A DNA stretch of 53,440 nucleotides from CANNDT01 sp945876205. GTDB lineage: Bacteria; Acidobacteriota; Vicinamibacteria; Vicinamibacterales; UBA2999. This document shows, piece after piece, positions 43,016-51,347 of the stretch. The first letter of the stretch is position 1; each line of letters starts with the position of its first letter. The stretch lies in assembly GCA_947503365.1 (NCBI GenBank), contig CANNDT010000020.1, forward strand, positions 1 through 53,440, written 5' to 3'. Under the pieces are notes generated by a model, which saw only the letters and a list, made by a program, of their open reading frames with translations, searched no databases and had not been told where the DNA came from. The position numbers and the translations under genes are program-made.

Positions 43016-45532
43016 TCACAGTTCTTTCACCGCTTGCTCCACTTGCGCCGCCAAGGCGGCGAAGTCGTCACCTCGCAGGCGCAGCGGCGCGCCGAACGCC
43101 ACCCGCACGCGGCCCGGCCGGATCAGTTGTGAGCCGAGCGGCAGGATGCGGTCGACGCCGTCGAGCCGCACCGGTACGACGGGCAATTCCAGCCGCGACG
43201 CCATCATCCCGATGCCGCCGCGGAACGGCTTGATGACGCCGGTGACCGAGCGCACACCTTCCGGAAAAATCAGCACCGACCATCCGCCGCCCGTCAGCTC
43301 GCCGATGTACTTCAACGTCTGCCGCGCGCCCGCCTCGCGCTGCGGAATCGGGAACGCGTTGAAGTACAAGCACGCGAGGTAGTAATTCAGCGAGTTCGTG
43401 AACCATTGCCGCCAGGTGAATTCGGCGGGCATGAAGTGCGCCTTGAAGAACTCCTTCAACATCGCCGTGGTCACTCGCGCGCGCCAGCGCCCGGGCAGCG
43501 CCATCAGGATGACCGGCACGTCCATGTGGCTCTGGTGATTGGACGCGAAGAGCACGGGACCCTCGAGGTTCTTCAGGTGCTCGAGGCCTTCGACGCGCAG
43601 GTGGGCGAAGACGCGTCCCAGCGGAAGGATCCAGGTGGCCAGTGAGAGGCGCCGGATGAGGCGCACGGGCCACGTGCGATTCCACGATGGGAACTCGACC
43701 GGATCGTCGATGTCGGCTACCGCCGGCGGACGCTCGACGAGCTGCTTCAAGTCGGCGATGCTGCCGGCCGCGGTAAAGCTGGTTTCGTCGAGCCGCGTCT
43801 GAAACCGATCTTCCAGCGCCACCATCAGCTCGACGCGATCGAGCGAGCTCAATCCGAGCTCTTCGAGCGTCGTCACGCCGCTCACGCTGCGACCGCGCGC
43901 GTAGCGCGCGACGAGCGCCTCGAGCGAGTCGCCCTGTGCGGATTCGACGGGCTGCGCGCCCGAGGCCACCCAGCCGGCGATCGCGCGCCGTTTCAGCTTG
44001 CGCGTGCCGTCGGTGCGTGGCAGATCGCCAGCCGTCCACACCGACGCCGCGCGAATGCGTTGGTGATCCTGGAGCTGGGCATTCGCGTCGCGCACGATCG
44101 CGTCGGCGTTCGCGCCCGGCTCGAGCGCGAGCACGGCGTGCACGCGTTCGTCGGTGCCCTGCGCGATGCCCACCACCGCCGACTCGCGGACGCCGGGAAG
44201 CTGGTTGAGCACGCGCTCGACGTCCTCGGGAAAGACGTTCAGTCCCTCGGGCGTCACGATCATTTCCTTCTTGCGCCCCTTGATGAACAACCGCCCCTGC
44301 GCATCCTGATCGCCGATGTCGCCGGTATGAAGCCACCCGTCGGCGTCGACGGCATCAGGCTCTGGGCTTTCGGCCCTGTAATACCCGCTCGTCACGTTCT
44401 CGCCGCGCACGAGGATCTCGCCGTCCTCGGCGATGCGCACTTCGACGCCGGGGATCGGCTTGCCCACCGATCCCTTGCTCGTCTTGAACGGGTGGTTGAG
44501 GGTGACGATGGGGGCGGTTTCGGTCAGGCCGTAGCCCTGGATGACGAGGAATCCCATTCGCCGCCAGAACTCCTCGAGCTCCGGCGGCAGGGGAGCCGCT
44601 CCGACCACGAACGCCCAGAATTTCAGGCCAAATTTCGCGTGTACGCGCCGGTAGCGCCACCACCGGCCGGGGATGGAGATGCCCTTGGGAGGCGCCTCCG
44701 CCGACTCCGGGAATGTCCGGACGACGTGCTCCCGCAGCACGTCCAGCATCTTCGGCACGCAGACCAGCACCGAGACCCGCCGCGCCTTGATCAGCCGCAG
44801 GATGTCGTGGGGATTGAACGTCCGCGTGAAGATGACCGTGCCGCGGACCATCGGCGGCACGTTGGTCGCCATCGACTGCCCGAACATGTGGCTGAGCGGC
44901 AGCAGGTTGAGGAAGCGCAGCGGCTGCACGGGGCGCGCATACCGCCGGTATTTCGCGATCTCCCGCTCGACGGGCACGATGTTCGCCAGCACGTTGCGGT
45001 GGCGAATGACGACGCCCTTCGGCTCCGCGGTCGCACCCGATGTGAAGATGATCTGGATGATGTCGTCGCGGGAGATCTCGACGGCGGGCATCGGACCCTC
45101 GGCGCGCCAGTCGAAGTCGGCAAAGGCCCATCGCTCGATGCCGTCCGCAAGGCGATCATTTCCCGGTTCTCTGTTCTCGGCATCCGCCGAGGGGATGTCC
45201 TCGCCGACCAGCAGCACGCGCGCGTCCACGACGCGCCGCACCTTCGCGACGAAATCGGCGGACGACCGATAGTCGATCGGGACGACGATGAGTCCCGAGA
45301 TGAGGCAGCCCCAATAACAGGCGATCCACTCGGGACGGTTCTCGCCCCAGAAGACGACCTTGTCGCCTTTGCGCAAGCCGGCCGCCGCCAGCTTCGCCGC
45401 AAATCCTCTCGCGGCGCGCCCGACTTCTTCGTAGGTATGGCTCCGCCGCCGGTAGCCATCGTCGTAGACGAGAAATTCTCCGCGGATGGCGGCGAGGTCG
45501 TAAAAAAAATCAACCAGCGTGGTACGCGACAT
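43016..45532 (-). CDS. AMP-ligase / acyl carrier / PlsC acyltransferase fusion
   Basis: An 838-residue three-part protein. Residues 1-500 are an acyl-activating AMP-ligase (IIFTSGATAEPKGVVIRH, GYGLTETAPIV, DGWLHTGDIGD, KGRKKEMIV). Then comes an ACP-like domain near 560-610 with the phosphopantetheine-attachment serine in LGLSSLDRVEL. The last 200 residues form a 1-acylglycerol-3-phosphate acyltransferase-like domain (NHQSHMD, FPEGVRS). It could activate a fatty acid, hold it on its own carrier domain and transfer it to a lysolipid or glycerol-phosphate. The E. coli Aas protein has acyltransferase first, then ligase, and no carrier. The ATG at 45532 begins a normal ligase N-terminus; the frame upstream runs through a tandem repeat. 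Confidence 0.88.
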   Translation of the reverse strand: MSRTTLVDFFYDLAAIRGEFLVYDDGYRRRSHTYEEVGRAARGFAAKLAAAGLRKGDKVVFWGENRPEWIACYWGCLISGLIVVPIDYRSSADFVAKVRRVVDARVLLVGEDIPSADAENREPGNDRLADGIERWAFADFDWRAEGPMPAVEISRDDIIQIIFTSGATAEPKGVVIRHRNVLANIVPVEREIAKYRRYARPVQPLRFLNLLPLSHMFGQSMATNVPPMVRGTVIFTRTFNPHDILRLIKARRVSVLVCVPKMLDVLREHVVRTFPESAEAPPKGISIPGRWWRYRRVHAKFGLKFWAFVVGAAPLPPELEEFWRRMGFLVIQGYGLTETAPIVTLNHPFKTSKGSVGKPIPGVEVRIAEDGEILVRGENVTSGYYRAESPEPDAVDADGWLHTGDIGDQDAQGRLFIKGRKKEMIVTPEGLNVFPEDVERVLNQLPGVRESAVVGIAQGTDERVHAVLALEPGANADAIVRDANAQLQDHQRIRAASVWTAGDLPRTDGTRKLKRRAIAGWVASGAQPVESAQGDSLEALVARYARGRSVSGVTTLEELGLSSLDRVELMVALEDRFQTRLDETSFTAAGSIADLKQLVERPPAVADIDDPVEFPSWNRTWPVRLIRRLSLATWILPLGRVFAHLRVEGLEHLKNLEGPVLFASNHQSHMDVPVILMALPGRWRARVTTAMLKEFFKAHFMPAEFTWRQWFTNSLNYYLACLYFNAFPIPQREAGARQTLKYIGELTGGGWSVLIFPEGVRSVTGVIKPFRGGIGMMASRLELPVVPVRLDGVDRILPLGSQLIRPGRVRVAFGAPLRLRGDDFAALAAQVEQAVKEL

Positions 45533-45582
45533 GCGTTGTGGGGAATTGTAGCCTTCACGACCGTGCCGCGGCGCGAACCTGT

Positions 45583-45652
45583 CTTGATGCGGCGCGGACA
45601 CTGTGCTTGATGCGGTGCGGCCCTGTGCTTGATGCGGCGCGGGCCTTGACGG
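45583..45652. repeat. Three imperfect 22-23 bp tandem repeats with terminal palindrome
   Basis: Units beginning CTTGATGCGG at 45583, 45606 and 45628 (CTTGATGCGGCGCGGACACT, CTTGATGCGGTGCGGCCCTG, CTTGATGCGGCGCGGGCCTT). The third runs into an inverted repeat GCGGGCC-TTGAC-GGCCCGC ending at 45658. The array fills the region between the divergent acyl ligase and epimerase genes. Confidence 0.75.
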
Positions 45653-45671
45653 CCCGCGACCGGACTTCAGC

Positions 45672-45677
45672 TACAAT
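45672..45677 (+). promoter_or_regulatory. Candidate -10 (TACAAT) of the epimerase gene
   Basis: TACAAT lies 12 nt before the ATG at 45690. A TTGACG at 45646-45651, in the loop of the palindrome, is 20 nt upstream, longer than ideal. If used, the 5' leader would be only about 6 nt, so translation would be nearly leaderless; no Shine-Dalgarno is present. Confidence 0.35.
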
Positions 45678-45689
45678 GGGCAACCTCCA

Positions 45690-46610
45690 ATGCGCATCTT
45701 CCTGACCGGGGCCACTGGATACATTGGCTCGTCGGTGCTCGACGCTTCTCTGCGCGCGGGACATGAAGTCACCGCGCTCGTGCGCGATCCCGAAAAGGCG
45801 GAACGCGTGTCGCTGCGCGGCGTGCAGCCGGTGCTCGGCGATCTCGCCAAGCCGGCGTCGTACGTGGCCGCCGCGGAAGCGTGCGATGCGATCATTCACA
45901 CCGCGTACGAGGAATCGTCGAAGCGCGCGCAGAAGGTGGATCGCCTGGCGATCGAAAGTCTCATGGGCGCTGCGATCAAGCACGCCTCGAAGGGACACGC
46001 CGTCAGCTTTGTCTATACGTCAGGCACGTGGGTGCTGGGGAACACGTCCGGCGCGTCGGCCGAGGATGCCCCCGTGCGCCCCACCGCGCTTGCGCCGTGG
46101 CGTCCGGAGCACGAAAAGCTGGTGCTCGATGCAGGGCGCGGACGCACGCTGCGAACGGCGGTCATCCGGCCCGGTATCGTCTATGGCGGCGCCCGCGGAA
46201 TCGTCGGCGATCTGCTAAAAGACTCAGCAAATGGCCTGATTCGGGTCATCGGCGACGGCCGGAACCACTGGCCCTGCGTCTATAACCGCGACCTGGCGGA
46301 CCTCTACGTCCGCGTCGCGACGCACGCTGATGCCTCGGGCGTGTTTCACGCCAACGACGAAGCCGACGAGCGCGTCGAAGACATCGTCGAGGCGATTGCG
46401 AAGCAGGCGAAGATGCGGCCAGACATCCGGCACGTGCCGATCGCCGAGGCGAGGGCGAAGATGGGCCCCTACGCCGACGCGCTCGCGCTCGACCAGATCG
46501 TGCGCAGCCCGCGCGCCCACGCCCTCGGGTGGGCGCCAAGCCTTCATTCAGTGGCGAGGAACGTGGCGCGGCTGACCGAAGAGTTCAGAACCAAGCGCGA
46601 AGCCGCGTAG
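45690..46610 (+). CDS. NAD-dependent epimerase/dehydratase family protein
   Basis: A 306-residue extended short-chain dehydrogenase. The N-terminal Rossmann motif is FLTGATGYIGSSVL. The family position usually YxxxK is not obvious: the region reads SFVYTSGTWVLGN, and WRPEHEKLVLDAG follows. It is therefore an atypical NmrA/epimerase-like member whose catalytic role is uncertain. The substrate is unknown. It is convergent with clpP, 8 nt apart. Confidence 0.85.
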   Translation: MRIFLTGATGYIGSSVLDASLRAGHEVTALVRDPEKAERVSLRGVQPVLGDLAKPASYVAAAEACDAIIHTAYEESSKRAQKVDRLAIESLMGAAIKHASKGHAVSFVYTSGTWVLGNTSGASAEDAPVRPTALAPWRPEHEKLVLDAGRGRTLRTAVIRPGIVYGGARGIVGDLLKDSANGLIRVIGDGRNHWPCVYNRDLADLYVRVATHADASGVFHANDEADERVEDIVEAIAKQAKMRPDIRHVPIAEARAKMGPYADALALDQIVRSPRAHALGWAPSLHSVARNVARLTEEFRTKREAA

Positions 46611-46618
46611 CCGCGCGC

Positions 46619-47353
46619 CTATCCTTCCACGATCCCGTCAATCAATCCGTACTCGAGCGCCATCGTTGCATCCAGGTAGAAGTCCGTCCGCTTCGTATCG
46701 CGGATGATCTTCTGCAGCGGCTTGCCTGAGCGCTTCGCCAGGATCTGGTAGATCTGCTTCTGCATCTGCTTCAGGCGGTCGAGGTGCTGCGCGGCGGCCG
46801 ACGTCGATTGCCATCCAGCCCACTTCGCCGGCTCGTGAATCATGATCCACGAGTGCGGGAGCGCGAGCCTCCGGCCCTCACTCGCCGACTGGAGCACCAC
46901 CGAGCCCATCGAGTACGCCATCCCCTGGACGATGATCGTCACCTCGACGTTGCGGTGCACGAGCTGGCGAATGGTGTCGTGGATCGCCAGGCCATCGGTG
47001 ACGTTGCCGCCCGCGCTGTTGATGTAGACGGTAATCGGCCGGTCGTTGTCGTTGGCCATCTCGCGCAGGCGCTCGATGGCGCTCCGCGCGGTGTCTTTCT
47101 CGATATCGCCGACGATGTAGACGTCACGGAGCCGATCGGAGGTCTCCTTCCTGAGGATGCCCTTGACGGCATCGATCAGGTCGCCGAGCAACCGGTCGTT
47201 GAGCTCTCGTGAGCTTGGCTGCGGTGCAAACTGCGCGACTTTGGAAGAGCTTTGATCGTCGCGGTCGTGTTCGTTGTTCGGAACGGCAGAGTCCGGCACG
47301 GAGGTATCGACTGCAAACAGGGTTCCCGCAGGCCCCGCCGTCGCTGACGGCAT
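46619..47353 (-). CDS. clpP: ClpP-family serine protease
   Basis: A 244-residue ClpP-like protease with the fold landmarks YINSAGGNVTDGLAIHD, the nucleophile loop GMAYSMGSVVLQS (usual form AASMG), the His in SWIMIHEP, and the Asp in IRDTKRTDFYLDATMALEYG. It would assemble as a barrel with a Clp ATPase to degrade proteins. The N-terminal 65 residues before the fold are low-complexity and unlike normal ClpP, so the start may be further in: a GTG at about residue 20, or another site. YSMG instead of ASMG and the absence of neighbouring clpX or tig suggest a divergent second ClpP rather than the canonical one. Confidence 0.85.
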   Translation of the reverse strand: MPSATAGPAGTLFAVDTSVPDSAVPNNEHDRDDQSSSKVAQFAPQPSSRELNDRLLGDLIDAVKGILRKETSDRLRDVYIVGDIEKDTARSAIERLREMANDNDRPITVYINSAGGNVTDGLAIHDTIRQLVHRNVEVTIIVQGMAYSMGSVVLQSASEGRRLALPHSWIMIHEPAKWAGWQSTSAAAQHLDRLKQMQKQIYQILAKRSGKPLQKIIRDTKRTDFYLDATMALEYGLIDGIVEG

Positions 47354-47373
47354 CGGCGCGGCAGGCCTATACT
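47344..47373 (+). promoter_or_regulatory. Promoter of a probably leaderless M28 peptidase transcript
   Basis: -35 CTGACG (47344-47349), an 18-nt spacer and -10 TATACT (47368-47373). The peptidase ATG at 47380 lies 6 nt after the -10, at the expected transcription start, and there is no Shine-Dalgarno, which points to leaderless translation. The promoter overlaps the start region of the divergent clpP gene. Confidence 0.55.
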
Positions 47374-47379
47374 TGCGGC

Positions 47380-49056
47380 ATGCGCACCACATTCTGGATG
47401 GCGGGCATCGTTCTGCTCGTAATCATTACCGTTCTTTCAGCTCAGGAGCGTCCGGGCAGCCCGCGGCCGGGCGTCGCCCCGTCGAGCTCGAGCCCCGCAC
47501 TGGATGAGATTCGCGGCGAGGACATTGCCGCACATCTGAAATTCCTTTCCGATGATCTGCTCGAAGGGCGCGCGCCTTCCACACGCGGCGGCCAGTTGGC
47601 GGCGAACTACCTGGCGGCACAGCTCGCGCTGCTGGGCTTCGCTCCAGGCGCGGCCAATGGCGGTTACTTTCAGGACGTCTCGATCGTCGAATCGATCGTC
47701 GACACCTCGTTCACTCTGTCGGCCGGCGCGGGCGCTCCGTTCACGTATCTGCAGGACGTCGTCGCCTTCAGCGGCGTGCAGGAGCCGCAGGTGAAGACCG
47801 CGGGCGAAGTGGTGTTTGTCGGCCACGGGATCGTGGCGCCCGAATACAACTGGAACGACTACGCCGGCGCGGACATGAAGGGCAAGATCGCGCTGATCAT
47901 GGTCAACGACCCGCCGGCCCCGGCGGGGGAGCCACAGCTCTTCGGGGGGCCGGCGCTGACCTACTACGGCCGATGGACCTACAAGTACGAGGAGGCCGCC
48001 CGGCAGGGCGCCGCTGGCGCGATCCTCATCCACACAGACGAGTCCGCGACGTATCCGTGGCAGGTCGTGCAGTCGTCGTGGAGCGGCACGCAGTACTCGA
48101 TTCCCGCCGTGGCGGGCGAGCCGGCATTGGGGCTCAAGGCGTGGGTCACCGACCAGGCGGCGCACGAGATCGTCCGCCGCGCCGGCAAGAACCTGGACGA
48201 CTTGCGCAAGGCGGCGCTCGCGCGCGGCGCGAAGCCTGTGCCGCTCGGCATCCAGGCATCGGCGACGGTCGCGCAGAAGGTTGAGCAGAAGATTTCGCCC
48301 AACGTGATCGGCGTGCTGAAGGGCGCGAACCCGGCGCAGGCGGTGATCTACACCGCGCACTACGACCACCTCGGCATGCGCGAGGCCAAGGCTGGCGATC
48401 CGCCCGACCTCGATCGCATTTACAACGGCGCGATCGACAACGCGTCCGGCTTGTCGGGCGTCCTCGAGCTCGCGCAATCGCTGTCGCGCACGCGCCCGGC
48501 TCGCTCGATCTACATCATGTTTACGACCGCGGAGGAATCCGGACTTCTGGGCGCGGAATACTTCTCGGCGCATCCCGTGCTGCCGGCCGAGGCATGGGCG
48601 GCCAACATCAACATCGATTCGCTCAACATGTCGGGTCGCACCAAGGACATCGTCCTGCTCGGCGCCGAACGCTCGACGCTTGGCGGCATCTCCGCGGCAC
48701 TCGCCACCGAGCGCGGACGCGTCGTCGGGCCCGATCCCGAGCCGGGTCGCGGCTACTTCTTCAGGTCGGATCACTTTCCGCTCGCCAAGATCGGCATTCC
48801 GGCGCTTTCGTTGAGCGAGCCGACCGAGTACGTGGGCAAGGATCCCGCGTTCGCGAAGAAGCTCCGCGACGAGTACAACGCGAAGGACTACCACCAGCCG
48901 AGCGACGAGATGCGCACCAACTGGGACTACGGCGGCGCCGTCGACGACATGCAGTTTCTCGCCGAGCTCGGATGGCGGATCGCGAACGCGCCCGAGATGC
49001 CGGCCTACAACCCCAACGAGCAATTCGCGCGGCCACGGGCGAACGCGACGCATTGA
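47380..49056 (+). CDS. Exported M28-family zinc aminopeptidase with PA domain
   Basis: A 558-residue exported peptidase. A signal peptide (MAGIVLLVIITVLSAQ) is followed by an N-terminal helical part, a PA-domain insertion (about 130-280, including KIALIMVNDPP and GAAGAILIHTD), and the M28 catalytic core. The zinc ligands can be placed: His and Asp in YTAHYDHLG, Asp in GAIDNASGLSG, the Glu pair in TTAEESGLLG, Asp in INIDSLNM and His in DYHQPSDE. It removes amino acids from peptides in the periplasm or outside. The ATG at 47380 begins a clean signal peptide, and the upstream frame overlaps clpP antisense. The threonine dehydratase gene overlaps its stop codon. Confidence 0.92.
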   Translation: MRTTFWMAGIVLLVIITVLSAQERPGSPRPGVAPSSSSPALDEIRGEDIAAHLKFLSDDLLEGRAPSTRGGQLAANYLAAQLALLGFAPGAANGGYFQDVSIVESIVDTSFTLSAGAGAPFTYLQDVVAFSGVQEPQVKTAGEVVFVGHGIVAPEYNWNDYAGADMKGKIALIMVNDPPAPAGEPQLFGGPALTYYGRWTYKYEEAARQGAAGAILIHTDESATYPWQVVQSSWSGTQYSIPAVAGEPALGLKAWVTDQAAHEIVRRAGKNLDDLRKAALARGAKPVPLGIQASATVAQKVEQKISPNVIGVLKGANPAQAVIYTAHYDHLGMREAKAGDPPDLDRIYNGAIDNASGLSGVLELAQSLSRTRPARSIYIMFTTAEESGLLGAEYFSAHPVLPAEAWAANINIDSLNMSGRTKDIVLLGAERSTLGGISAALATERGRVVGPDPEPGRGYFFRSDHFPLAKIGIPALSLSEPTEYVGKDPAFAKKLRDEYNAKDYHQPSDEMRTNWDYGGAVDDMQFLAELGWRIANAPEMPAYNPNEQFARPRANATH

Positions 49057-49985
49057 CCTCACTCGTCACGCTCGACGACGTTCGCGCCGCCGCCGAACGC
49101 ATCCGCGGCGTCGCCGTCTACACTCCGCTGATTCAGGCTTCAGGCCTGGGTTTGAAGTGCGAGAGCTTCCAGCCGATGGGCGCCTTCAAGATTCGCGGCG
49201 CCTTGAACATGCTCGCGCAGCTCTCGCCTGAGGCGCTGGCCGCGGGCGTCATTACGTTCTCATCCGGGAATCACGGACAAGCCGTTGCCCTCGCGGCACA
49301 GCGGGTCGGTACGCACGCGGTGGTCGTGATGCCCGAGACGGCGCCGCGCGTGAAGGTCGACGGAGTGAAGCGCTACGGCGCCGAGGTGATCTTCGCGGGC
49401 ACGACGTCGCTTCACCGCAAGGCGCGCGCGGAGGCGGAGCTCGCCGCGCGAGGACTGACGATGGTGCCGCCGTTCGATGATGCGATGATCATCGCGGGCG
49501 CCGGCACGACCGCGCTCGAGATCGTCGAGCAGTGTCCCGAGTTACGTGAGGTCTACGCGCCGGTCGGCGGCGGTGGGCTGATTGCCGGGGTGGCTGTGGC
49601 CATCAAGGGCTTGCGGCCGGGCGTGCGGGTCATCGGCGTCGAGCCGGCGGGCGCCGCGAAGATGACCGCGTCGCGGCAGGCCGGTCGTCCCGTCACCCTC
49701 GAGAAGACCTCCAGCATCGCCGATGGCCTGATGGCCGTACGGCCCGGGGAGATCACCTTCGCCCACGTGCAGGCCCTTGTGGACGACATCATCACGGTGG
49801 ACGATCGCGCCATCGCGTCGGCCATCGGCTGGTTGTTCCGGGAGGCGAGAATCGTGGCCGAGCCGAGCGGCGCCACCAGCGTCGCGGGCGCGCTCCAGCA
49901 GGCCGGCTCGCTGAAACCTGGCGCGGTAGCCGTCGTATCGGGAGGGAACGTCTCGCCCGAGGATTACATCGGCTACCTCAGATAG
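49053..49985 (+). CDS. PLP-dependent threonine/serine dehydratase
   Basis: A 310-residue fold-type II PLP enzyme. The cofactor lysine is in FQPMGAFKIRGALN; SSGNHGQAVALAA binds the substrate carboxylate and GGGGLIAGVA the PLP phosphate. It deaminates threonine or serine to a 2-oxo acid. There is no regulatory ACT domain, so it is of catabolic (TdcB) or serine-racemase-like type. The stretch between TPL and the LKCE motif is about eight residues shorter than usual (TPLIQASGLGLKCES). The TTG start overlaps the peptidase stop codon (TTGA), linking release of amino acids with their breakdown. Confidence 0.87.
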   Translation: MTSLVTLDDVRAAAERIRGVAVYTPLIQASGLGLKCESFQPMGAFKIRGALNMLAQLSPEALAAGVITFSSGNHGQAVALAAQRVGTHAVVVMPETAPRVKVDGVKRYGAEVIFAGTTSLHRKARAEAELAARGLTMVPPFDDAMIIAGAGTTALEIVEQCPELREVYAPVGGGGLIAGVAVAIKGLRPGVRVIGVEPAGAAKMTASRQAGRPVTLEKTSSIADGLMAVRPGEITFAHVQALVDDIITVDDRAIASAIGWLFREARIVAEPSGATSVAGALQQAGSLKPGAVAVVSGGNVSPEDYIGYLR

Positions 49986-50676
49986 CGTTCTTCGCTTCTT
50001 CGACCGCCTCGTTCTGCGGCTCAACGTCGCGTCGAGGAAGCGACTTGGTGCTCGATTCGAAGGTCAGATTCGCCTTTCCCATCGGTATCTGGATTCGAGA
50101 TATTCGCGTCGGGCGTTCTCGTGCGGGAAACAGATCGATGGCGCCGGCCAGGTGTTCCCCGCAGCGGGTTGCCAACGCAGACCAGCGAGTGTTGAAGCGG
50201 TGAACCGTCTTCGTCCCCACGATGCCGAGCGCGGGATGGACGGCGACCAGCCGCGTTTCGAGATCGCCGCGGCGGTTGAGGCTCAGGATGTGCGCCCGCT
50301 GGAATTCAAAGATCAGCCGGTGGCCATCGTCGAAAATCGGTGACAGCAGGATCTGCTCCGGGTCCATCCTGGATGCGTCAGGCTCCGCGGACAGCACGAC
50401 GTAGACCACGCGCCGCTCATCAACCGCCAAGCGGACGGTTTCGACCTGAACCCTGTATCGTGGCGGCGCGGTGCCCTCCGGCACCGCATAGTCTGGGGCG
50501 GCGACCGATCTCCCGTCGATTGTGTTTATTCGACAGGGCACGAGCGTGCTCTCGGACTTCTTGCGACGACGGAATCGCACACCGGGCCTGCAGGAGAGCG
50601 CTGAGATCCGGCCGGGGTAGAGCGCAATGACGCGGAGGTCCATCACCGGCGTTCTGTTGGCGTGGCTGTCAGCCAT
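49978..50676 (-). CDS. Protein of unknown function
   Basis: A 232-residue protein that I do not recognise. GGAGG lies 5 nt before the ATG at 50676, giving good support for the start, although the frame stays open to 51141. The sequence is beta-strand-like and rich in Arg, with segments such as RYRVQVETVRLAVDERRVVYV, DDGHRLIFEFQRAHILSL and SRIQIPMGKANLTF. There is no signal peptide or membrane segment, and an acidic C-terminus. It overlaps the dehydratase gene by 8 nt convergently. Directly upstream is a cas1-like relic, but nothing in this protein itself suggests a CRISPR role. Confidence 0.6.
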   Translation of the reverse strand: MADSHANRTPVMDLRVIALYPGRISALSCRPGVRFRRRKKSESTLVPCRINTIDGRSVAAPDYAVPEGTAPPRYRVQVETVRLAVDERRVVYVVLSAEPDASRMDPEQILLSPIFDDGHRLIFEFQRAHILSLNRRGDLETRLVAVHPALGIVGTKTVHRFNTRWSALATRCGEHLAGAIDLFPARERPTRISRIQIPMGKANLTFESSTKSLPRRDVEPQNEAVEEAKNAI

Positions 50677-50727
50677 CGAGCCTCCGTTCTGTTCCGGACG
50701 GAGATTTCGAGAAACACCAGTCGGTAT

Positions 50728-50856
50728 GTCTTGGAGCAGGCCCAACGACGGCTCCAGGCCGGCGCGGTGGACCGCCACCCACACGCGACCGAGAAGCTGT
50801 GCATAGCCGTAGTTGAGCCCTCCGCAAGGAACAACGCGGGTGGCGGGCCGCTTTCG
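50728..50856 (-). pseudogene. Possible relic of a cas1 gene
   Basis: In the open frame ahead of the unknown gene, the translation includes RKRPATRVVP then GLNYGYAQLLGRVWVAVHRA and GLEPSLGLLQ. This fits a well-known Cas1 stretch: a basic NRRP-like part, then N(A)LLNYGYAxL, then AGLxPxLGxxH. The metal-binding His at the end is Gln here, and sequence on both sides does not look like Cas1. About 43 codons are recognisable. It is most likely a leftover of a lost CRISPR-Cas locus; chance similarity is possible. Confidence 0.55.
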
Positions 50857-51209
50857 AGAAATTCTGTGCGGCATCGTCGGCGTTTCCTCCGCTTCGGTGC
50901 AGAACGAGCGAAGTGCGCGTGATCCCGCGGCTGCGAAGTGCGTGCGCTGCTCGGAGTTGGGTGCTCGATTAGCGCACCCCCAGGATCGGAGCGGCATGCG
51001 CGATTTGCGAATTGAGCGATTACGCGGGAGGAAGCGACGTGGACTCAACGAAGCGGCGCAATGTGTTGGGCGTCGTGTAATGAGCCTTATGTCCCCTCCG
51101 CGACGCCCGAATACAGCAACACGCGGCCCGCTCGAACGCACTTTCCTTCACTCGCCGTGACTGGTCGCGACGTTCCTGCGACCCAACTCCATTTCGTCGT
51201 GATCCCGGG
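50857..51209. other. Non-coding or decayed stretch
   Basis: I see no convincing gene, array or element here. Several frames are open, but none has a start with a ribosome-binding site or a recognisable family. It lies between the cas1-like relic and the first stem-loop repeat. Confidence 0.5.
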
Positions 51210-51294
51210 AACGCCTACTTCCCCCGGTCTCCTTCATGAAGGCAATGCCACAGTCCGCTGCCTTCAGAAAGGAGACGGTGATGGCGGCCCGCCA
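51210..51294. repeat. Dispersed stem-loop element, copy A
   Basis: Contains GGTCTCCTTCATGAAGGCA (51226-51244), a 14-nt loop and TGCCTTCAGAAAGGAGACG (51259-51277): arms complementary at 16 of 19 positions. The first 12 bases and a tail to 51294 are also shared with copy B, with about nine differences over 85 positions. One frame reads MKAMPQSAAFRKETVMAAR, but the differences between copies mostly change amino acids, so it does not look coding. Confidence 0.75.
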
Positions 51295-51347
51295 CGCGCT
51301 TTCTGCCGGACCATAATGGCGCGGCGGAAGGTCCTCTCGTGCTTGGT

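Noticed and set aside
44060..45610. Open frame of 516 codons on the plus strand
   Set aside because: Antisense to the AMP-ligase fusion; Arg/Asp/His-rich composition is that of a GC-rich shadow frame with no family motifs.
49978..50676. Unknown protein as a Cas or defence protein
   Set aside because: Only its position near the cas1-like relic suggests this; no Cas motif is visible in the sequence.
50677..51141. N-terminal extension of the unknown gene at 49978
   Set aside because: The ATG at 50676 has a strong ribosome-binding site, and the extension contains a cas1-like relic with unrelated flanks, so it is not part of this protein.
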